Shown: positions 12,099-27,334 of the stretch, piece by piece
How the letters are laid out: each line of letters begins with the position of its first letter
How positions within the stretch are numbered: the stretch's first letter is position 1
Assembly: GCF_902686445.1 (NCBI RefSeq)
Contig: NW_025920107.1
Location: forward strand, 1,116,001 to 1,180,000
Direction of reading: 5' to 3'
Source of the DNA: Sciurus carolinensis
Taxonomy: Eukaryota; Chordata; Mammalia; Rodentia; Sciuridae
Length of the DNA: 64,000 bases
The notes under the pieces: generated by a model
What the model saw: only the letters and a program-made list of their open reading frames with translations
The model's database searches: none
Told to the model about the DNA's origin: nothing
Program-made: the position numbers and the translations under genes

Positions 12099-12109
12099 GT
12101 ACAACAGTG
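12099..12109. repeat. Target-site duplication, right copy
   Basis: Perfect 11-base partner of 11821-11831. Confidence 0.75.
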
Positions 12110-12597
12110 ATCCATGATCTTAAAGAAACAGTGCAAGTTCATTGATATATATGACTCCATGTTCTAACTATTTAAAAAAGTGACATTTGTAAAATTTTGA
12201 TGTAACAGTAAAGAATAATATCCAAGATGATGTGAAAAGGGTATTAGCACACAATTAACCATTTCAGCTACATATGTGTGCAAAGTTTTGTTTTACTTAT
12301 ACGCCCAGGAAGAGGAATGGAATATATAGAATGAGTAAGGAGCTAGGTAACATTATTGACACAGATAAATAAAATGCTTGTTTCTGTGGAGAGAAACATT
12401 TCACATTTCCTAAGGAGTAAGAGTGGAGCACAGAAATTCAGAAATATGTTCTACATGTGCATCAAACCAAAATGGGAAATGATTTTGAATAGTGTCAGAA
12501 AGATATATTTCACTTGGACATTAGATATGTTTTTTTTTCCTTGTGTAGTTGTGGAATTTGGTCAATGAAGTAATGAGAAAGAAATAGAAATCTTTTG

Positions 12598-12692
12598 GGC
12601 TGGAACTGTAGCTCAGTGGTAGAATGCTTGCCTTGTAAATGTGAGAGAGTAGGTTTGATCCTCAGCACCACATAAAAATGAATGAATAAAGA
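12598..12692 (+). mobile_element. ID-type SINE
   Basis: gggctggaactgtagctcagtggtagaatgcttgccttg ... gtttgatcctcagcaccacataaaaatgaatgaataaag; complete, on the plus strand. Confidence 0.94.
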
Positions 12693-14598
12693 TATAAAAA
12701 TAGAAAAATATTTGAACAGTGCTTGAAATATAAATGAAGCATATTTACACATTTAAAAAAATTTATTGCTTATTAATTTTAAATGTTTAGAATAAATTTA
12801 TAGATTTAAATACAAGAGAGACTTGTATTTATATGAATATGTGAGAGAAGAGATAAAGTTCAGCAAAAGGGGAAGAAGGTGTTCAAAAGCATAGGGTACA
12901 TTTAATTTCATATATTGTAGTAATTGAGAGATACTATCTATCTCTCAGAGAGTTAAATGTTTAGTGCCATGGATCCAGTCAATTTAGTAAGTAGAATGAT
13001 AACATATTGTAATTAGGCAGGGACACTGTCTTCATCTTTCATAATAGGAAGTTACTTACAATGTTTTAAGTAGATCAATCAAGATACAACTATATGCACA
13101 TATTATTTCAATTGAGAAGCTAACCACCAGAGTAATCTAACACAGAGTGATAAGAGGTTGCATTTAGGAAGTGTGTTATGAGTTGGATGTAGTCATTTGG
13201 TTGACTGTTTTCTTGTTGTTATAAATGTTTTTCTGTAGTAAACTATGTTCATGTATTAGTTTCATTTAAAAAAGGATAATACGCATACACACATACACAT
13301 ATATCATGGTAAATTCACTTGAATCATTTCTCCTACATATTATACTATCAAAGCTACATCATAACTTATTTAGTCCATCATTATACACATTTAACTTATT
13401 TTCAGTTCTTTTAGCTAACATAAAAGAGTATGTTAAATGGTATTCTTGCCCAAAGGCAAAAATCTTAAAATATAGAATTGTTGCATGTAAGAAAGTGTAT
13501 AATTAAAATTTTATCAAGTATTGCCTAATTTTTAATCAGCAGTATTCCTCATTTATACTTTGATTGTTATACAGGAGAGTTGGTTTCCCCCTGCCAAGTC
13601 CAGTACCTGACATTGTGGATGATTTAATCATTGTGAATTCTCACTGAAAATTTTATATTTTAAATTTGGTTGTAAAAATCTTTTTAGTAATTTTTTTCCT
13701 TTAATTTACTGTTTTAGTATGACTGCCTGTTTTCCTAGCTTCTGTTGGTCTCATTTTTCCTTTTTCCTTCAGAATATTTACAGGTTTATGAAAGAAACTT
13801 TTGAGTGTATTATAATTGAACTCTCTCCTCTTGCCTGATAGAAATTTAAAATTGTACTTAGGTTTATCTTTTTTTCCTTTCCCCTTTTTTGTATCAGTTT
13901 TTATAAAGCTGCCTTTCTTCCAGTCTTGTGATGTTTCTACATTTTGTTTACTTTTTTAGTACTTATTTATTGCTATTATTTCAAATTTCTTTCCATGATT
14001 TTTTTTCTAAACTGTTAAAGTTAACAATGAATTTAAGTAGTTTTGCAAAAGATTTTTGTCATTGCAATTTTAGACATTTGCGGAGATCAAGCCAAACTAG
14101 AAGAGTCTGAGGAAAAGGCATCAGAATTTTACAAAACATTAATTTAACTTTGACCAATTTTGCAAGGCTTTGTGGGGAACCACTGCCACATAATTGGTCC
14201 TCAGGGGCTTGCTCCTTATTCCCTGTCTTCTTTACCTCCTTCAGGTGTGCACCCATACACTGTTCTCCATGTAGGACTTCTTCAATCACCATGTTATTTA
14301 AAACTCTTCATTCTTTAGTCCCAAGTTTTACCTGTTTCATCCTCCTTCCTTTACCTTTCTTCCATTTTATTTGTTATCATTTGGTATGCTACTAAATTTA
14401 AGTACTTTTATACATACATACATATTAGCTATTTCTTACTCCAGAGTAAACTGGAGTTTTTTACCCTTCTATGCACTATTTTTGCACCAAGAACAATTCC
14501 TGATTTTTGAAAGAACTAAAAAATATATTTTGAATGAAAGAATAGTTGAACAAAATGTTTAGAAACAAAATGTTTAGAATCAAAATCAGAAGATGAGT
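12693..14598. other. Unique AT-rich sequence, 1.9 kb
   Basis: No repeat boxes were recognised. 14050-14300 is somewhat less AT-rich but shows no supported frame. Confidence 0.35.
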
Positions 14599-14599
14599 C

Positions 14600-14812
14600 T
14601 TTTTTTTTTTTTTTTTTTTTTTTGGTACCAGGGATTGAACTTAGAGGCACTCAACTACTGAGCCACACCACTAGCCTGTTTTGTATTTTATTTAAAAACA
14701 GGGTCTCACTGAGTTTATTAGTGCCTTGATGTTGCTGAGGTTGGCTTTGATCCTCCTGCCTCAGCCTCTCAAGCCACTGGGATTACAGGTGTGTGCCACT
14801 GCACCCAGAATG
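14600..14812 (-). mobile_element. B1-dID composite SINE with long poly-T tail
   Basis: A 24-base T run (14600-14623) is the A-tail of an antisense composite: ggtaccagggattgaacttagaggcactcaactactgagcc (ID half), then acagggtctcactgag ... cctcagcctctcaagccactgggattacaggtgtgtgccactgcaccc (B1 half). The intact tail suggests a fairly recent insertion. Confidence 0.94.
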
Positions 14813-15787
<975 letters not shown>

Positions 15788-16017
15788 CAGGAGCATGAAC
15801 ACTCCACCCTTGAAAACTTGGAAGATAAGCTTTATGTAGGAAATTCTTTGTAGTTGTTCATTTTGTAAACTGTCAGGTGGTATTAAGAAATATTAATAAT
15901 ATTAATTAATATTAATTAAGAAATATTTTTAATAAGTCTACTTTTTATCAGAATGTCATTCCTTTCTTAGAAGCATCTTTTGCTTGATTAGTAATTGCAA
16001 TTATAAAGAAAATTTTT

Positions 16018-16106
16018 AGGGTTGGGTATGCGACTCAGTTGGAAAGTGCTTTTTGGCATGTGTGAGGTCCTGGGATCAATCCCCGGCTTTGCAAATTTAA
16101 AAAAAG
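16018..16106 (+). mobile_element. ID-type SINE
   Basis: gggttgggtatgcgactcagttggaaagtgc ... tgtgaggtcctgggatcaatccccgg with an A-rich tail. Confidence 0.88.
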
Positions 16107-16317
16107 AGAGCATTAAGGAAAGCTTTATATTTAAAATGGGAGTGTATTTAAAATTATGCATGACTTTCTAAGGTTTCATCATTTGCACACATTATTTCTT
16201 GATGTAGTAGGATAGTAGTTTAGAATAGAGTGGTGAAACTACTGTTCATTTGGGTTTTATATTTTTAAAGAGATTGTAATAAAACAAATGATTTTAAAGA
16301 AATTTTGAGATTTTCAA

Positions 16318-16534
16318 AAATTTTTATTTTTTTATACTACGAATTTAACCCAGGAGCACTTAAACACTGAGCCACATACCCGGCCTTTTTTTATCTTTTA
16401 AATTTTGAGACAGTGTCTCATGAAAATTGCTTAGGGCCTCACTGAGTTGTTGAGTCTGGCTTTGAACTTGTGATTCTCCTGCCTCAAGCTCCTGAGTTGC
16501 TGGGATTACAGGTGTGCATCAATATACCCAGCAA
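16318..16534 (-). mobile_element. B1-dID composite SINE
   Basis: Antisense ID half (gaatttaacccaggagcacttaaacactgagccacataccc) is joined to the B1 half (gagacagtgtctcatg ... tgcctcaagctcctgagttgctgggattacaggtgtgcat). Confidence 0.92.
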
Positions 16535-16609
16535 AGAGATATTTTTTAAACAAGAAAAGAGTTCCTTTCTTCCATATTCTGTGACTATGTGAATTGAGTG
16601 GTGATATGG

Positions 16610-17135
16610 AATTTTTAAATGTTTTAATTAGTTATACATGAAAATGCATTTTGACACACACATAAATAACATATAACTTCTCATTCTGATTGTCCATGAT
16701 GTAGAATTACACTAGTTGTGTAATCATATATGCACATAGGGTAATAATGTCTGATTTATTATACTATTATTTCTACTCCCATACCTCCTCCCCTTCCTTA
16801 CCTCCCCTTTGTCTAATTCAAAGTACCTCTGTTCTTTCCTGTCCCACACCCCCATGGTGAATTAGCATCCACATATTAGAGAAAGCGTTCAGCCTTTGGT
16901 TCTTTGTAATTGGCTTATTTTGCTTAGCATAATATTCTCCAGTTCCATCCATTTATCAGCAAATGCCATAATTGCATTCTTCTTTATGGCTGAGCACTAA
17001 TCCATTGTGTAGATATTCTACATTTTCTTTATCCATTAATTGTTAAAGGGTATTCAGGTTGGTTGCATAGTTTAACTATTGTGAATTGAGTGATTATAGA
17101 CATTAATGCGGCTCTGTCACTGTAGTATGGTGAAT
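16610..17135 (-). mobile_element. L1 3' fragment
   Basis: Antisense L1. 3' UTR-type sequence comes first (gttttaattagttatacatgaaaatgcattttgac ... ccatgatgtagaattacac), followed by a pyrimidine-rich tract and then the end of ORF2 (cttattttgcttagcataatattctccag, tttatccattaattgttaaaggg). Truncated at about 17135; the frames are broken. Confidence 0.85.
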
Positions 17136-19734
17136 AATCACATTTTATAAGAGGTGCATCATATTTGCAGACAGGGCCAATAAAGTGGTTTATAAATAAT
17201 TTCTTAACTGAGTAGTTATGACATATGGAAACAGTTAAGAGATTATGCACTTCAAACAAATCAAGCTTAGATTTCTGACATCATAGTTTAGTGGACAAAG
17301 CTTAGGGGTAGCAAGTGGCAAACCAGTTTATCCCAGTGTGTTAAAGATGTCATTTTGTATTTGAAACACAATCTATTTCTTTTTTACACACAATTGTTTG
17401 AAAAGTCCTAAACCACCTCACCAAGCCTAAAATAAGATGAGCAGCATAATGTATAACTGAGATATATCGTTTTGGGGAATGCATGGCAATAAAGGAATAA
17501 TGCCAAAGTGAATGCCATGCATCTTACACCTCCTAAAGTTTTCTGAGGAACATTTGAGGAATAGCAATTTGGAAAGATTGGAGATGAAGAAAATGGACAA
17601 CTAAGTATTCTCTAGAAATGTATCATTTGGTTCTTGTCTGTGACTAAAGAACTGAAGACATAAATAAATTATGATATGCATTTAGAGTACCTTGTTCCAT
17701 CATTAGAAAGTATCCACTGATAAGCAGGTTCAGTGTGTTATTTGTTGCACTGCTGATGGAATGAAAATTATTATTTAATCCTCACAGAATTAGAGTCCTA
17801 GGAGACTAAAACAAGTGAGTTTATTTAGCCTGAAGCCCCAGTAGACATTCAAATGCCAGAGGCCACAAAACACTTCATTTATATGCTTAGTTGTATAGTA
17901 TATTTATGATGTACACTAATAAAAATTTTGAGTTCATGAATACAGATACATTTCCTGGACACTGACTAGATGCTGGCAAATGGGTAGATTTGGTCATGTG
18001 TGTCTTGGATATATGTGTGAATAAACAGATTTTTCTCTTTTTTCCCCTCCTTTTCCTTCTTCTGTGGCAACAAGTAATAATATTATTATAGTGGATTTGA
18101 ATGGAGTCACTTGTCTAGAGGTGGATTGGGGAACGTTTCCTCTCTTTCATAAAAATTTGCCTTGGTATTTTAATTCAGATAGCAATTTTCAGTGGTGTGC
18201 CTGTAGCTATCAAGCATGAGCAAATTTTAAAATTGTTGCCTTCCATTGTTACTGCACAACTTTTTATCAGGATTTCTCTTCCCCTTTTAGCTAGGGCATC
18301 TCTTGTGACCTGTGATTGCTTGAAGTACACTTCTCTCTGCCAGGCAGTTGTACTTTGCCTGGTCTGCCTCATCTCATGTTTTATCACTCAGGATTTGCAC
18401 TTAAAATTAGTGTACATTATTACATGTTAGGTTTTGAGGTGATTGAATGTTACTCTGTTTCAGTAAGCTGGGTGATTTTTCCCCTCTGGCTCTTAAAAGA
18501 ATGGCTATTTCAAACTTAGACATAACTTAGTTTTGAGTTCTTAATTTGAATTCTGTGGATAAAATTTAGATCTCTGTGAAATTCAGTCACCGAGCTACAT
18601 CCCCAGTCCTTGTTTTTTTATTTTTTATTTTTATTTTTTTTTGGTAAAGGGGAAAGGGAGTGGATATCACAATGAAAATGTCAAAGATGAGAAAGCAAGA
18701 CTGGACAGGCAGAACCTTAGATGATGGTAAAATGTGACAAATTCTAGGTCAAACTAGACTGTTATCAGAATCTTATGGCCAGTTTTTATTACCTGTACCA
18801 TGCCCAGTCATTAGCAGGGGTTTATCCAGGAAGAGCTTGGTCTGATCTTAAATGATAAGGTAACAGAGATTTTGGAAGCTGTCAGCTAAATACACTCCTT
18901 GCCATGGAACAGAAAGTCTTTTCCTGAAGGAGATATGATTAGGACATCTTCATGCATTATGTATGTATTATTCTTATGAAAGCTATTGTTCAGTACTTTT
19001 CTTTCTTCCTTTTTAAAAAATTTGCATTTCAATAACTACATTGAAAAACATGTCCCTTATTACTAAGACATAATGGTAACTGGTTATGTTACCTCTCCCA
19101 ACTCAAAATTAGCACTGATGCATTCACAATAAAAAAGTATTTCAGCCTTTTGGGAAAATTGAAAAGTTTTCCATGTAATCCATGTTGATAGTTTACAAAA
19201 GTTAAGAATAAGATACCTGGTGGTTTTTTGTTCTATTTTTTCAGTGCTTCTTTATCACATAATATGATGTCATAATTGGTTAAAGGTATTCTGATTAGGC
19301 TCTGGCTACCCATGGCACTGAGCAAGTGGTTACAACACTTTGACACTGCATATCTCCTTACCTTCACTGACAGATGTGCAGAATTCTGAACACTGTTGAT
19401 AGTTGCATTTGAGTATAATTTACTTTTGTGAAAATCTTCTACATTTTTATTTTATGGGTTTAAAAATTTCTCCTGAAAAGGTTTCTAATTCTCTGACTGA
19501 AAATAGAGTCTTCAGCAAGAAAGGTTAGGGATTTTATGTCTGCCATTCTGATTTGTACACTGGTGGTAGAGAGGTGAATGTTAGGGGTCTGGGCTTCACT
19601 GCTGCTTATTGAAATGTATGTGACTTTTCTTTTGGTGATTCAAGGGACCAATACATTATTTATCATGAGATATTTCATGCACCTTAGAATAATATTTTAA
19701 GTCAGATTCAGCATTAGATTTTTTCCTTCTTTTC
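17136..19734. other. Mostly unique sequence, 2.6 kb
   Basis: A short antisense SINE scrap lies at about 18586-18612 (gtcaccgagctacatccccagtcc) next to a T-rich tail. Otherwise nothing was recognised. Confidence 0.4.
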
Positions 19735-19862
19735 TTTCTTTTTTTTTTCTAGTTGTTAAGGCCTTGTTATGTAACTCAGGCTGGTCTTGAACTGCAAGAC
19801 TCATCCTCTTGCCTCAGTCTCCTAGTAGCTGGGACTACAGGCCCATGTCACCTCTCCAGCTC
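19735..19862 (-). mobile_element. B1/7SL-type SINE without ID half
   Basis: ttgttaaggccttgttatgtaactcaggctggtcttgaactgcaagactcatcctcttgcctcagtctcctagtagctgggactacaggcc is an antisense 7SL-derived monomer. Confidence 0.88.
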
Positions 19863-20504
19863 CCATCCAACTATTTTTGAATCTTGCTTTAATAATGTAG
19901 TATAATGCATTTGTTAATGAATGTATATGAGATCTGAACAAAACATGAAACTCCCTCAATAAACAATAACATGAGAACAGTCTCGATAGTATATTATTAT
20001 AGCAGTTAAACATTTACTTCATTTATATTACTTTATTTGTTATCAAAACAATTTTATGAAAGAATCAAGGCAAGCATTAGATGCATTTTGTATAAGAAAT
20101 TTTTGTTCATGTAAAGTTCAGTTAAAAAGAACAGTCAATCTGAATGGAATACAGATCTGAGTCAAAAGTCATTGTTCTTTTTCCTGGGGCAACTGCTTCT
20201 CTGACTAAAAGAAATCTCATTATGTTTTATGCAAAGTGCTTCTCTTTGATTTAAAATAATTTTCCTCTTATCTCCTGCTACCTTACTGTTGACCCACAGC
20301 AGTTTACCTCATCCCACAATTGTATAAAAGCCTTTAAAAGTTTGTAGTTTTCTTTATTAAGACCATCTTTCATCATTTTGCATCTCTATTCAGTTCTGTA
20401 AGTATTTTAGCTGTAAATGCTAACACTGTACTTTTGACTGTACACGAGAAGTGAGGGACACTGTGGAGTTCATCATGCAAGTGTGCAACCCTGGCCTTAT
20501 AATT

Positions 20505-20602
20505 ACAGTTTTTTCCTCTATAAAATGGGGGACATAATACCCATCTCATGGGGTCACTGTGAGAACTACATAATGAATATTGCTGAGGAAATGTTAAATT
20601 AT
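20505..20602 (+). mobile_element. MIR element
   Basis: tttttcctctataaaatgggggacataatacccatctcatggggtcactgtgagaactacataatg matches the conserved MIR core by eye. This is an ancient mammalian SINE. Confidence 0.72.
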
Positions 20603-20889
20603 GTTTTGAGAATTCAGATCTTATTTCCACTGGATATATTTTATCATCTCTGAAAGTTTACACAATGTAAAATTAACTTCACAGTCCTTGATCTTTGAGT
20701 ATTTAGATATTTTTATTAATTTAGGTTAAGTTTACAGTGATTCATAAACCAAAATTTTACATATTTGTAGGGAACCATGTGTGTTTTGCTATGCTTCCAT
20801 TGTGTAATGCTTAAATCACAATAAATGTCTGTTCTAATATTTGTGATTTCTTTCTAAAGAAAGCTTTCAAAATCCTTTCTTCCACAGTT

Positions 20890-22200
20890 TTTGAAATATA
20901 TCTTCCTTTTTTATCTATGGTCACCCTATCATGCTGGAGAACTTACTGCTCCTAAATATAACTTTGTACACACTGTTTATCCTTCTCCCCATTCTACCCT
21001 CTTACCCTCCTCCTCTTCTTTAGCTACTGGTAATAAATATTCTAATTTAAAAAATATCTGTGAAGTAAACTATTTTAGGTAAACTTTTTTAAAAAGTGAG
21101 ATCATTTATTACCTGTCTTTCTGGGCCTAATTTCTTTCATTTAACATAATTTCCAGTGCCATCCATGTTGTAACAAATGTCAGAATTTTATTCTGTTTCT
21201 GTACCTGAGTTGTGTTCCATTTTGTATACTTATGAATAGATAAAAGAATGTTCAGGTTGTTTCCTTTTCTTATTTACTGTGAATAGTGCTACAATAAACA
21301 TGGGAATGCAAATATCTGTCCCATATACTGATTTTATTTCCTTTGAATATTTACCCAGTGGGGAATGCTGAATCACATGGCAATTTTATTATTTTTTGAA
21401 GGGCCTCCATACTGTTTTTTATAATGGCATACCAATTTACATTACTACCAACACTGCACATGGATTCACTTTTCTCCACATTCTTGCCAGCATTTATGTT
21501 TTGATAGTAGCCATTTGTACTAAAGTGAATTATACATGCTTAATTGTGCTTTTGACTTGAAATTAACAGTGACGTGGAACATTTTTTTGGCCATTTGTAT
21601 ATCTTCTTTGGTTAAATGTCTATTTAGGTCTAATGCCCAATGTAAAATCAAGTATGTAGTTTTTTTCTTTTTTCTTTCTTGTTATTGAGATTTTAAAGTT
21701 TCTTATATTCTAGCTATTAACCTCTTTGCAAATGTATTATTTGTACATATTTTCTCCTGTACTTTGGGTTGTTTCTTCACTTTGGTGATTATTTTCTTAA
21801 CTGTGCAGGAGATATTTTTCTTTGATTTAATCCCATTTGTCTATTTTTTATTCTGCTTCCTGTACTTTTGAATTCTTCTACAAGACTCCTTGCCTATGCC
21901 AGTGTCCTGAAGTGTTTCCCCTATGTTTTATTCTAGTAATTTTATAGTTTAATCATTTAAAGTTGATTTCTTTAAACTGATGGTAATAGGGACTTAATTT
22001 AATTTTTTTCTCTGTGTGAAAACCCAATTATTAAATGCCAATTAATGAAGAAACTGTCATTTTCCCTAGACCTTTCTTGTCATCTTAGTAAAAAAATTAA
22101 TTGACTGCAGATATGTGGGTTTATTTGTAGGATCTCTATTTTGTTTCACTTGTCTGTATTTTTTTATGCCAATACCCAGTTGTAACAACATTTTAAAAAA
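20890..22200 (-). mobile_element. Old L1 fragment
   Basis: Antisense L1 ORF2/3' sequence with many changes: tttctttcatttaacataatttccagtgccatccatgttg, caggttgtttccttttcttatttactgtgaatagtgctac, ggccatttgtatatcttctttgg, ttctgttttacttgtctgtat near the right end. It is more diverged than the L1 pieces after 38 kb. Confidence 0.8.
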
Positions 22201-22226
22201 AATGTTTTGATTGTTGATGGACATTT

Positions 22227-22321
22227 ATTTTTATTCTTTTATATGCGGTCCTGAGAATCAAACCCAGTGCTTCTCACATGCTAGGTGAGTGCTGTACCAT
22301 TGAACCACAAACCCAACCCAT
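22227..22321 (-). mobile_element. ID-type SINE
   Basis: ttttatatgcggtcctgagaatcaaacccagtgcttctcacatgctaggtgagtgctgtaccattgaacc is antisense. Confidence 0.9.
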
Positions 22322-23580
22322 AAAAACTTTTTTGACCTATGCTTAGCTATAACCCTGCTTCCAAGTAAGCTTTCTAAACCACAAAACTACTGTGCTAACT
22401 GACCTTTTTAAAGAGTCACTTATGAAGCTTAATGTACCACTTGTCCATTCCATTAACTTTAGAAGGTACTAGTAGATTATCTTATATATCTTGTCACTTT
22501 CATTTTTAGATATTATTGAGTGATTTATTAAGTTTCTTAAGATAGAGATTTGTTAAATCATGAATAAATATAAAGATATATTAGGCACCTCTTCTGTTTT
22601 CTTATTCCATGATTGTTTTTTCTTTCAACACATGTAATTTTTGTACTTTTATGAGATTTAAATTTGTAATTTTTTGCTTCACTTTTCTTGGTTTGATTTA
22701 ATTCTAAAACATTGAGCTGATGGATTCAGAGTGATTTTGAAAAGCTTATTAAGTTCTTTATAAAATCTTATTGGTAGTTTTTAATAATTTGTTATTATGA
22801 CAGTTATTTATAGTTTCAAAGATTAGTGAGCATGGTGTGGATGGCTTAATGCAATTATGGAACTGGTATGCATTAAGGCATTAGGAACCTTTAGTTAATA
22901 GGCAAATAGAAATACCAAGTAAATCTTATAGGCTAAATTCTCCCCAGGGATTACAGGAAGGGAGATGACAATTTTTTTTGTTGTTGTTGTTTCATAGAGT
23001 GTTGGTAGAAGCTTCAGAGCAGTGATAATTTGGGGGGATTAGATTGCTTTTTTTTTAACCTCTTCTAGCTGTATGTTGCAAGCTAAGAGAAATTAGTTGG
23101 ATGAACTATATAAAATTGTTGAAAGTTTACCCTTTTTGACGTATCAAAAACTTTATATGATTCTACTGAATGTTTATTTCCTAAACAAATAAAGGAAACT
23201 CATCAAGAAATGTCTTTAGTTAGTAGTTGAGAATGACTGTTAGTACTTCTATTTCCCTACTAGCTTGTCAAATAATTGAAAAGGAGGACAAATTTCTTCA
23301 ATTGAAATCTATTTATCTCAGAATATAACTTATAGCTCCCAAATCTTTCCATAGAAGATGGCCTTGGAATTTTACATGGTATGCATGTGTATGTTAACCT
23401 TTTCTGAATTGATGAGGAATTTTCCTGCAGAGAACCATTGAAGCACAGAAATCTTGTGATTCGTGATTCCAAAGTTTGTTAAGTTGACATATCATTGACA
23501 TTAGTACTCTAGGTTGACTTCCTGTCCATTATTTTAGTTTTCCATCAGTTTTGGCGTACTGTATCTGGCAGAGAAGCAGG
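22322..23580. other. Unique AT-rich sequence
   Basis: Nothing recognised. Confidence 0.35.
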
Positions 23581-23599
23581 GAATTGTGCTCATAAAAGG

Positions 23600-24000
23600 G
23601 CCTTGTGTTAGTTTTCTATTGTTTTTATAACAAACTATCATAGATTTAGTAGCCTTAAAAAGTCCATAAATTTATCTTCCCATTTTGTAGCTTTAAATTC
23701 CAACATGGTTCTCATGGGATCACAGTCAGGGCATCAGAATAGTTGTGTTCCTGTCTTGAGGCTGTAGGGGAGAGCCTGCTTCCTTGTCTTTTCCATTTTT
23801 AGAGGACACCATGTCCCTCAACTGTGGTCCCCATTTTCCATCTTTAATGAGGCCAGTAATGGTGATGTGGGGAAAGTCATCATGTTAAGTTTCCCTTACC
23901 CAGTTTCAGTGATGACAACTTTGTCCCTATGACCTAGCTATGGAAACATGTTTTTAGTACCCAGGTGATTTAATTGACCTACCTGGATAATGCAGGTTGC
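23600..24000. repeat. Probable ancient interspersed repeat
   Basis: ttgtgttagttttctattgtttttataacaaactatcatag ... aataatttatcttcc-like ... ctgtcttgaggctgtaggggagagcctgcttccttg resembles a widespread old mammalian interspersed repeat built around a phrase like "ccataacaaa..accac..ttaaa". I recall the pattern but am not certain of the family name. Confidence 0.4.
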
Positions 24001-24637
24001 CCATCCTATCACAGATTGCTTAACTTAGTTATACTTGCAAAGTTCCTTTTTCCATGTAAGATAAAATATTCATTAGTTCCTTGAATTTGGATGAAGGTGT
24101 GTTTAGCAAAAGAATTAGAGGCTAAGACAAGCCATGCTACAAAATTGTAATGCTTCCCAGGTACTTAGTCCTGTTATTTTCACCTCATTAACATTGTGTC
24201 ATTTTCTTTTCACCGTGGATTCCTTTTGCAGAAATGCCATGTTAGAGTCCTGGGGCCCTGTAACTCAACTTTTTAAATCACTTTTTCTGTTCACTAAATG
24301 TATACAGGTATGAATAATTTTAAATCTCATTAACTTGCTTTTGCTGTCAGATCAAATTTGTTTTTCTGTATTTGTAGGGAAAATCTTTGAATAATGTCCT
24401 TGTAAATGCCAGGAAGGGTCCCCTCACTTTTTATTCATATATTTATTTAATGTGCAACAGGTATCATAGTTGGCTGTATATTTTCCAGTTTATAATATAT
24501 GCTACTGTTTTAATTGCAGGGGGGATTATTCTCTGTTGTGGTTGTATATTTTACATTCTTCTTTTTAACTTAGAAATACTCTCTTTAAAAACTAGGGTAA
24601 AGAGACATTGGCATTTATAACAATTTTTTATCTCTAT

Positions 24638-24650
24638 AATATGGTACTTT
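24638..24650. repeat. Target-site duplication of RPSA retrocopy, left
   Basis: AATATGGTACTTT, matched by AATACGGTACTTT at 25695-25707 (12 of 13 identical). It lies directly outside the poly-T tail. Confidence 0.85.
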
Positions 24651-25694
<1,044 letters not shown>

Positions 25695-25707
25695 AATACG
25701 GTACTTT
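25695..25707. repeat. Target-site duplication of RPSA retrocopy, right
   Basis: AATACGGTACTTT; partner of 24638-24650 with one mismatch. Confidence 0.85.
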
Positions 25708-26433
25708 TTATTTTAAGGATGAATGAGAATCCAGTGCTAGTTTGAAAAAAGAAACATTTTACATGTTATTGATTTTGGGGTAATAATAGTTTCTACATTG
25801 CCTGTTTATGAACTAAATTTTAGTAGTTTAAAATTTAAATTTTAGTAAATTAAATTTTAGTAGTTTAAAAATATGTAGTTACTCTTGTCCTATAATATTT
25901 CACAACATCCTTTTATCTGAATAATATTTATTTTATAATGGGACTTTGGGAACAGGGGAACTCTTTTCCTGGTCCAAAAGTTACCCAGACTTAATAAGTA
26001 TCTACAAACGGACAAGAATATGTAATTTCATTACCACCTTAAAAAATGTTATTTATTTGCATATCTCAATGGATAATTTAAAATACAACATATAAGTTTA
26101 TTTTAATTGGAAAAAAATTGTTATCCCTGAGGGAAAAATCACAGTTATGAAAAGATCTTATATAACCACATTTTCACACAAAATAAGCAATTTAATTTAA
26201 TTGTTGGCTCTTGGTCACTTGCCAGACTATTATTCTATCATATTGCATTAGACTCATTCTTACTTAAACAGGCCTCTTTTTTCTTTAATATTTTTTCAAT
26301 TTCAATTAGATAATTGTTTTTCATAATTTCACTGGTCACAGAGGACAGTTTGGCTCTCTGCTCCTGTAACATGAGATTCAGTACAGGAGAAATGAAATAG
26401 TCAATGGTATAATTTTTTTCTTTTTCTTTTTCT
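25708..26433. other. Unique AT-rich sequence
   Basis: Nothing recognised except a short local duplication of tttagtagtttaaaa near 25817-25870. Confidence 0.35.
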
Positions 26434-26575
26434 TTCTTTTTTTTGATGCTGAGAATTGAACTCAGGGGCAGTTGGTCACTGAGCAACATTCACAGCCCTA
26501 TTTTGTATTTTATTTAGAGACTGGGTCTCACCTCACTTTTGCTCAGGCTAGATTTGAACTCTCAATTTTTCTGGT
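26434..26575 (-). mobile_element. B1-dID composite SINE, truncated
   Basis: Antisense ID half (gatgctgagaattgaactcaggggcagttggtcactgagcaac) plus part of the B1 half (gagactgggtctcacctcacttttgctcaggctagatttgaactc). The B1 5' portion is missing. Confidence 0.88.
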
Positions 26576-26860
26576 TTGTGTTTTCTTTTAAATGAGAGGC
26601 ATTAGTCTTTAGAGCTTCCTATTTCATAAATATTCTATTTTAAATTATGAATATATAAAGTAGGTTTGTATGTATGAAAGACAATGATATATATGCCAGG
26701 ATGTCCTAAGTTGAGTAGGCACTGATTATTTTTCTTCATGTTTTTTTCACATCATTTTACTCAGTAAGATAATTGAGTGCAGAAAAGGCAGATAATGACT
26801 TTTCTGACTTGATCATCCTCTGCCACTTGTGAATCTCTCAATTATAATTTTAAAGAAACT

Positions 26861-26885
26861 TTATATATATATATATATATATATA
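26861..26885. repeat. (AT)n microsatellite
   Basis: About 12 AT units at the tail side of the next SINE. Confidence 0.95.
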
Positions 26886-26886
26886 A

Positions 26887-27099
26887 TTTTTTTTTTTGGT
26901 ACCAGGTGTTAACCCAGGGGCACTTAACCACAAGCCACATCTCCAGCCCTTTTTTATTTTTTTACTTTTTTGGGACATAATTTTGCTAAGTTACTTAAGA
27001 CCAAGCTAAGTTTCTGAGGCAGGCCTCAAACTTGTGATCCTCCTGCCTCAGCCTTCTGAGCTGCTGGACTTATAGGTGTGTACCACTGTGCCTGGCTTG
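26887..27099 (-). mobile_element. B1-dID composite SINE
   Basis: ttttggtaccaggtgttaacccaggggcacttaacc ... gccacatctccagcc, then ... cttgtgatcctcctgcctcagccttctgagctgctggacttataggtgtgtacc; complete antisense copy. Confidence 0.93.
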
Positions 27100-27181
27100 T
27101 GAATGTGTTCTTGATGCAAACATTTAACCTGCAATCCCAATACACTACAATATCTCATTATTCTTGGTTATAATCAGAATT

Positions 27182-27334
27182 TTTTTTCGGTAGGGGATAC
27201 TGACAATTGTATTCAGGATCTTTTGACCACTGAGCCATACCTCCAGGGCCTCACTGAGTTGAGACCTAAAGATCCTCCTGTCTCAGTCTCCCAAGCTGCT
27301 GAGATTACAATTGTGTGCCACCTCATCTGGCTAT
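27182..27334 (-). mobile_element. B1-dID composite SINE with internal deletion
   Basis: The ID half ends at cctccagg and jumps straight to gcctcactgagttgagacc, so the gttttgtattttatttagagacagg linker is missing. The B1 5' part (gtctcagtctcccaagctgctgagattac) is kept. Confidence 0.87.
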
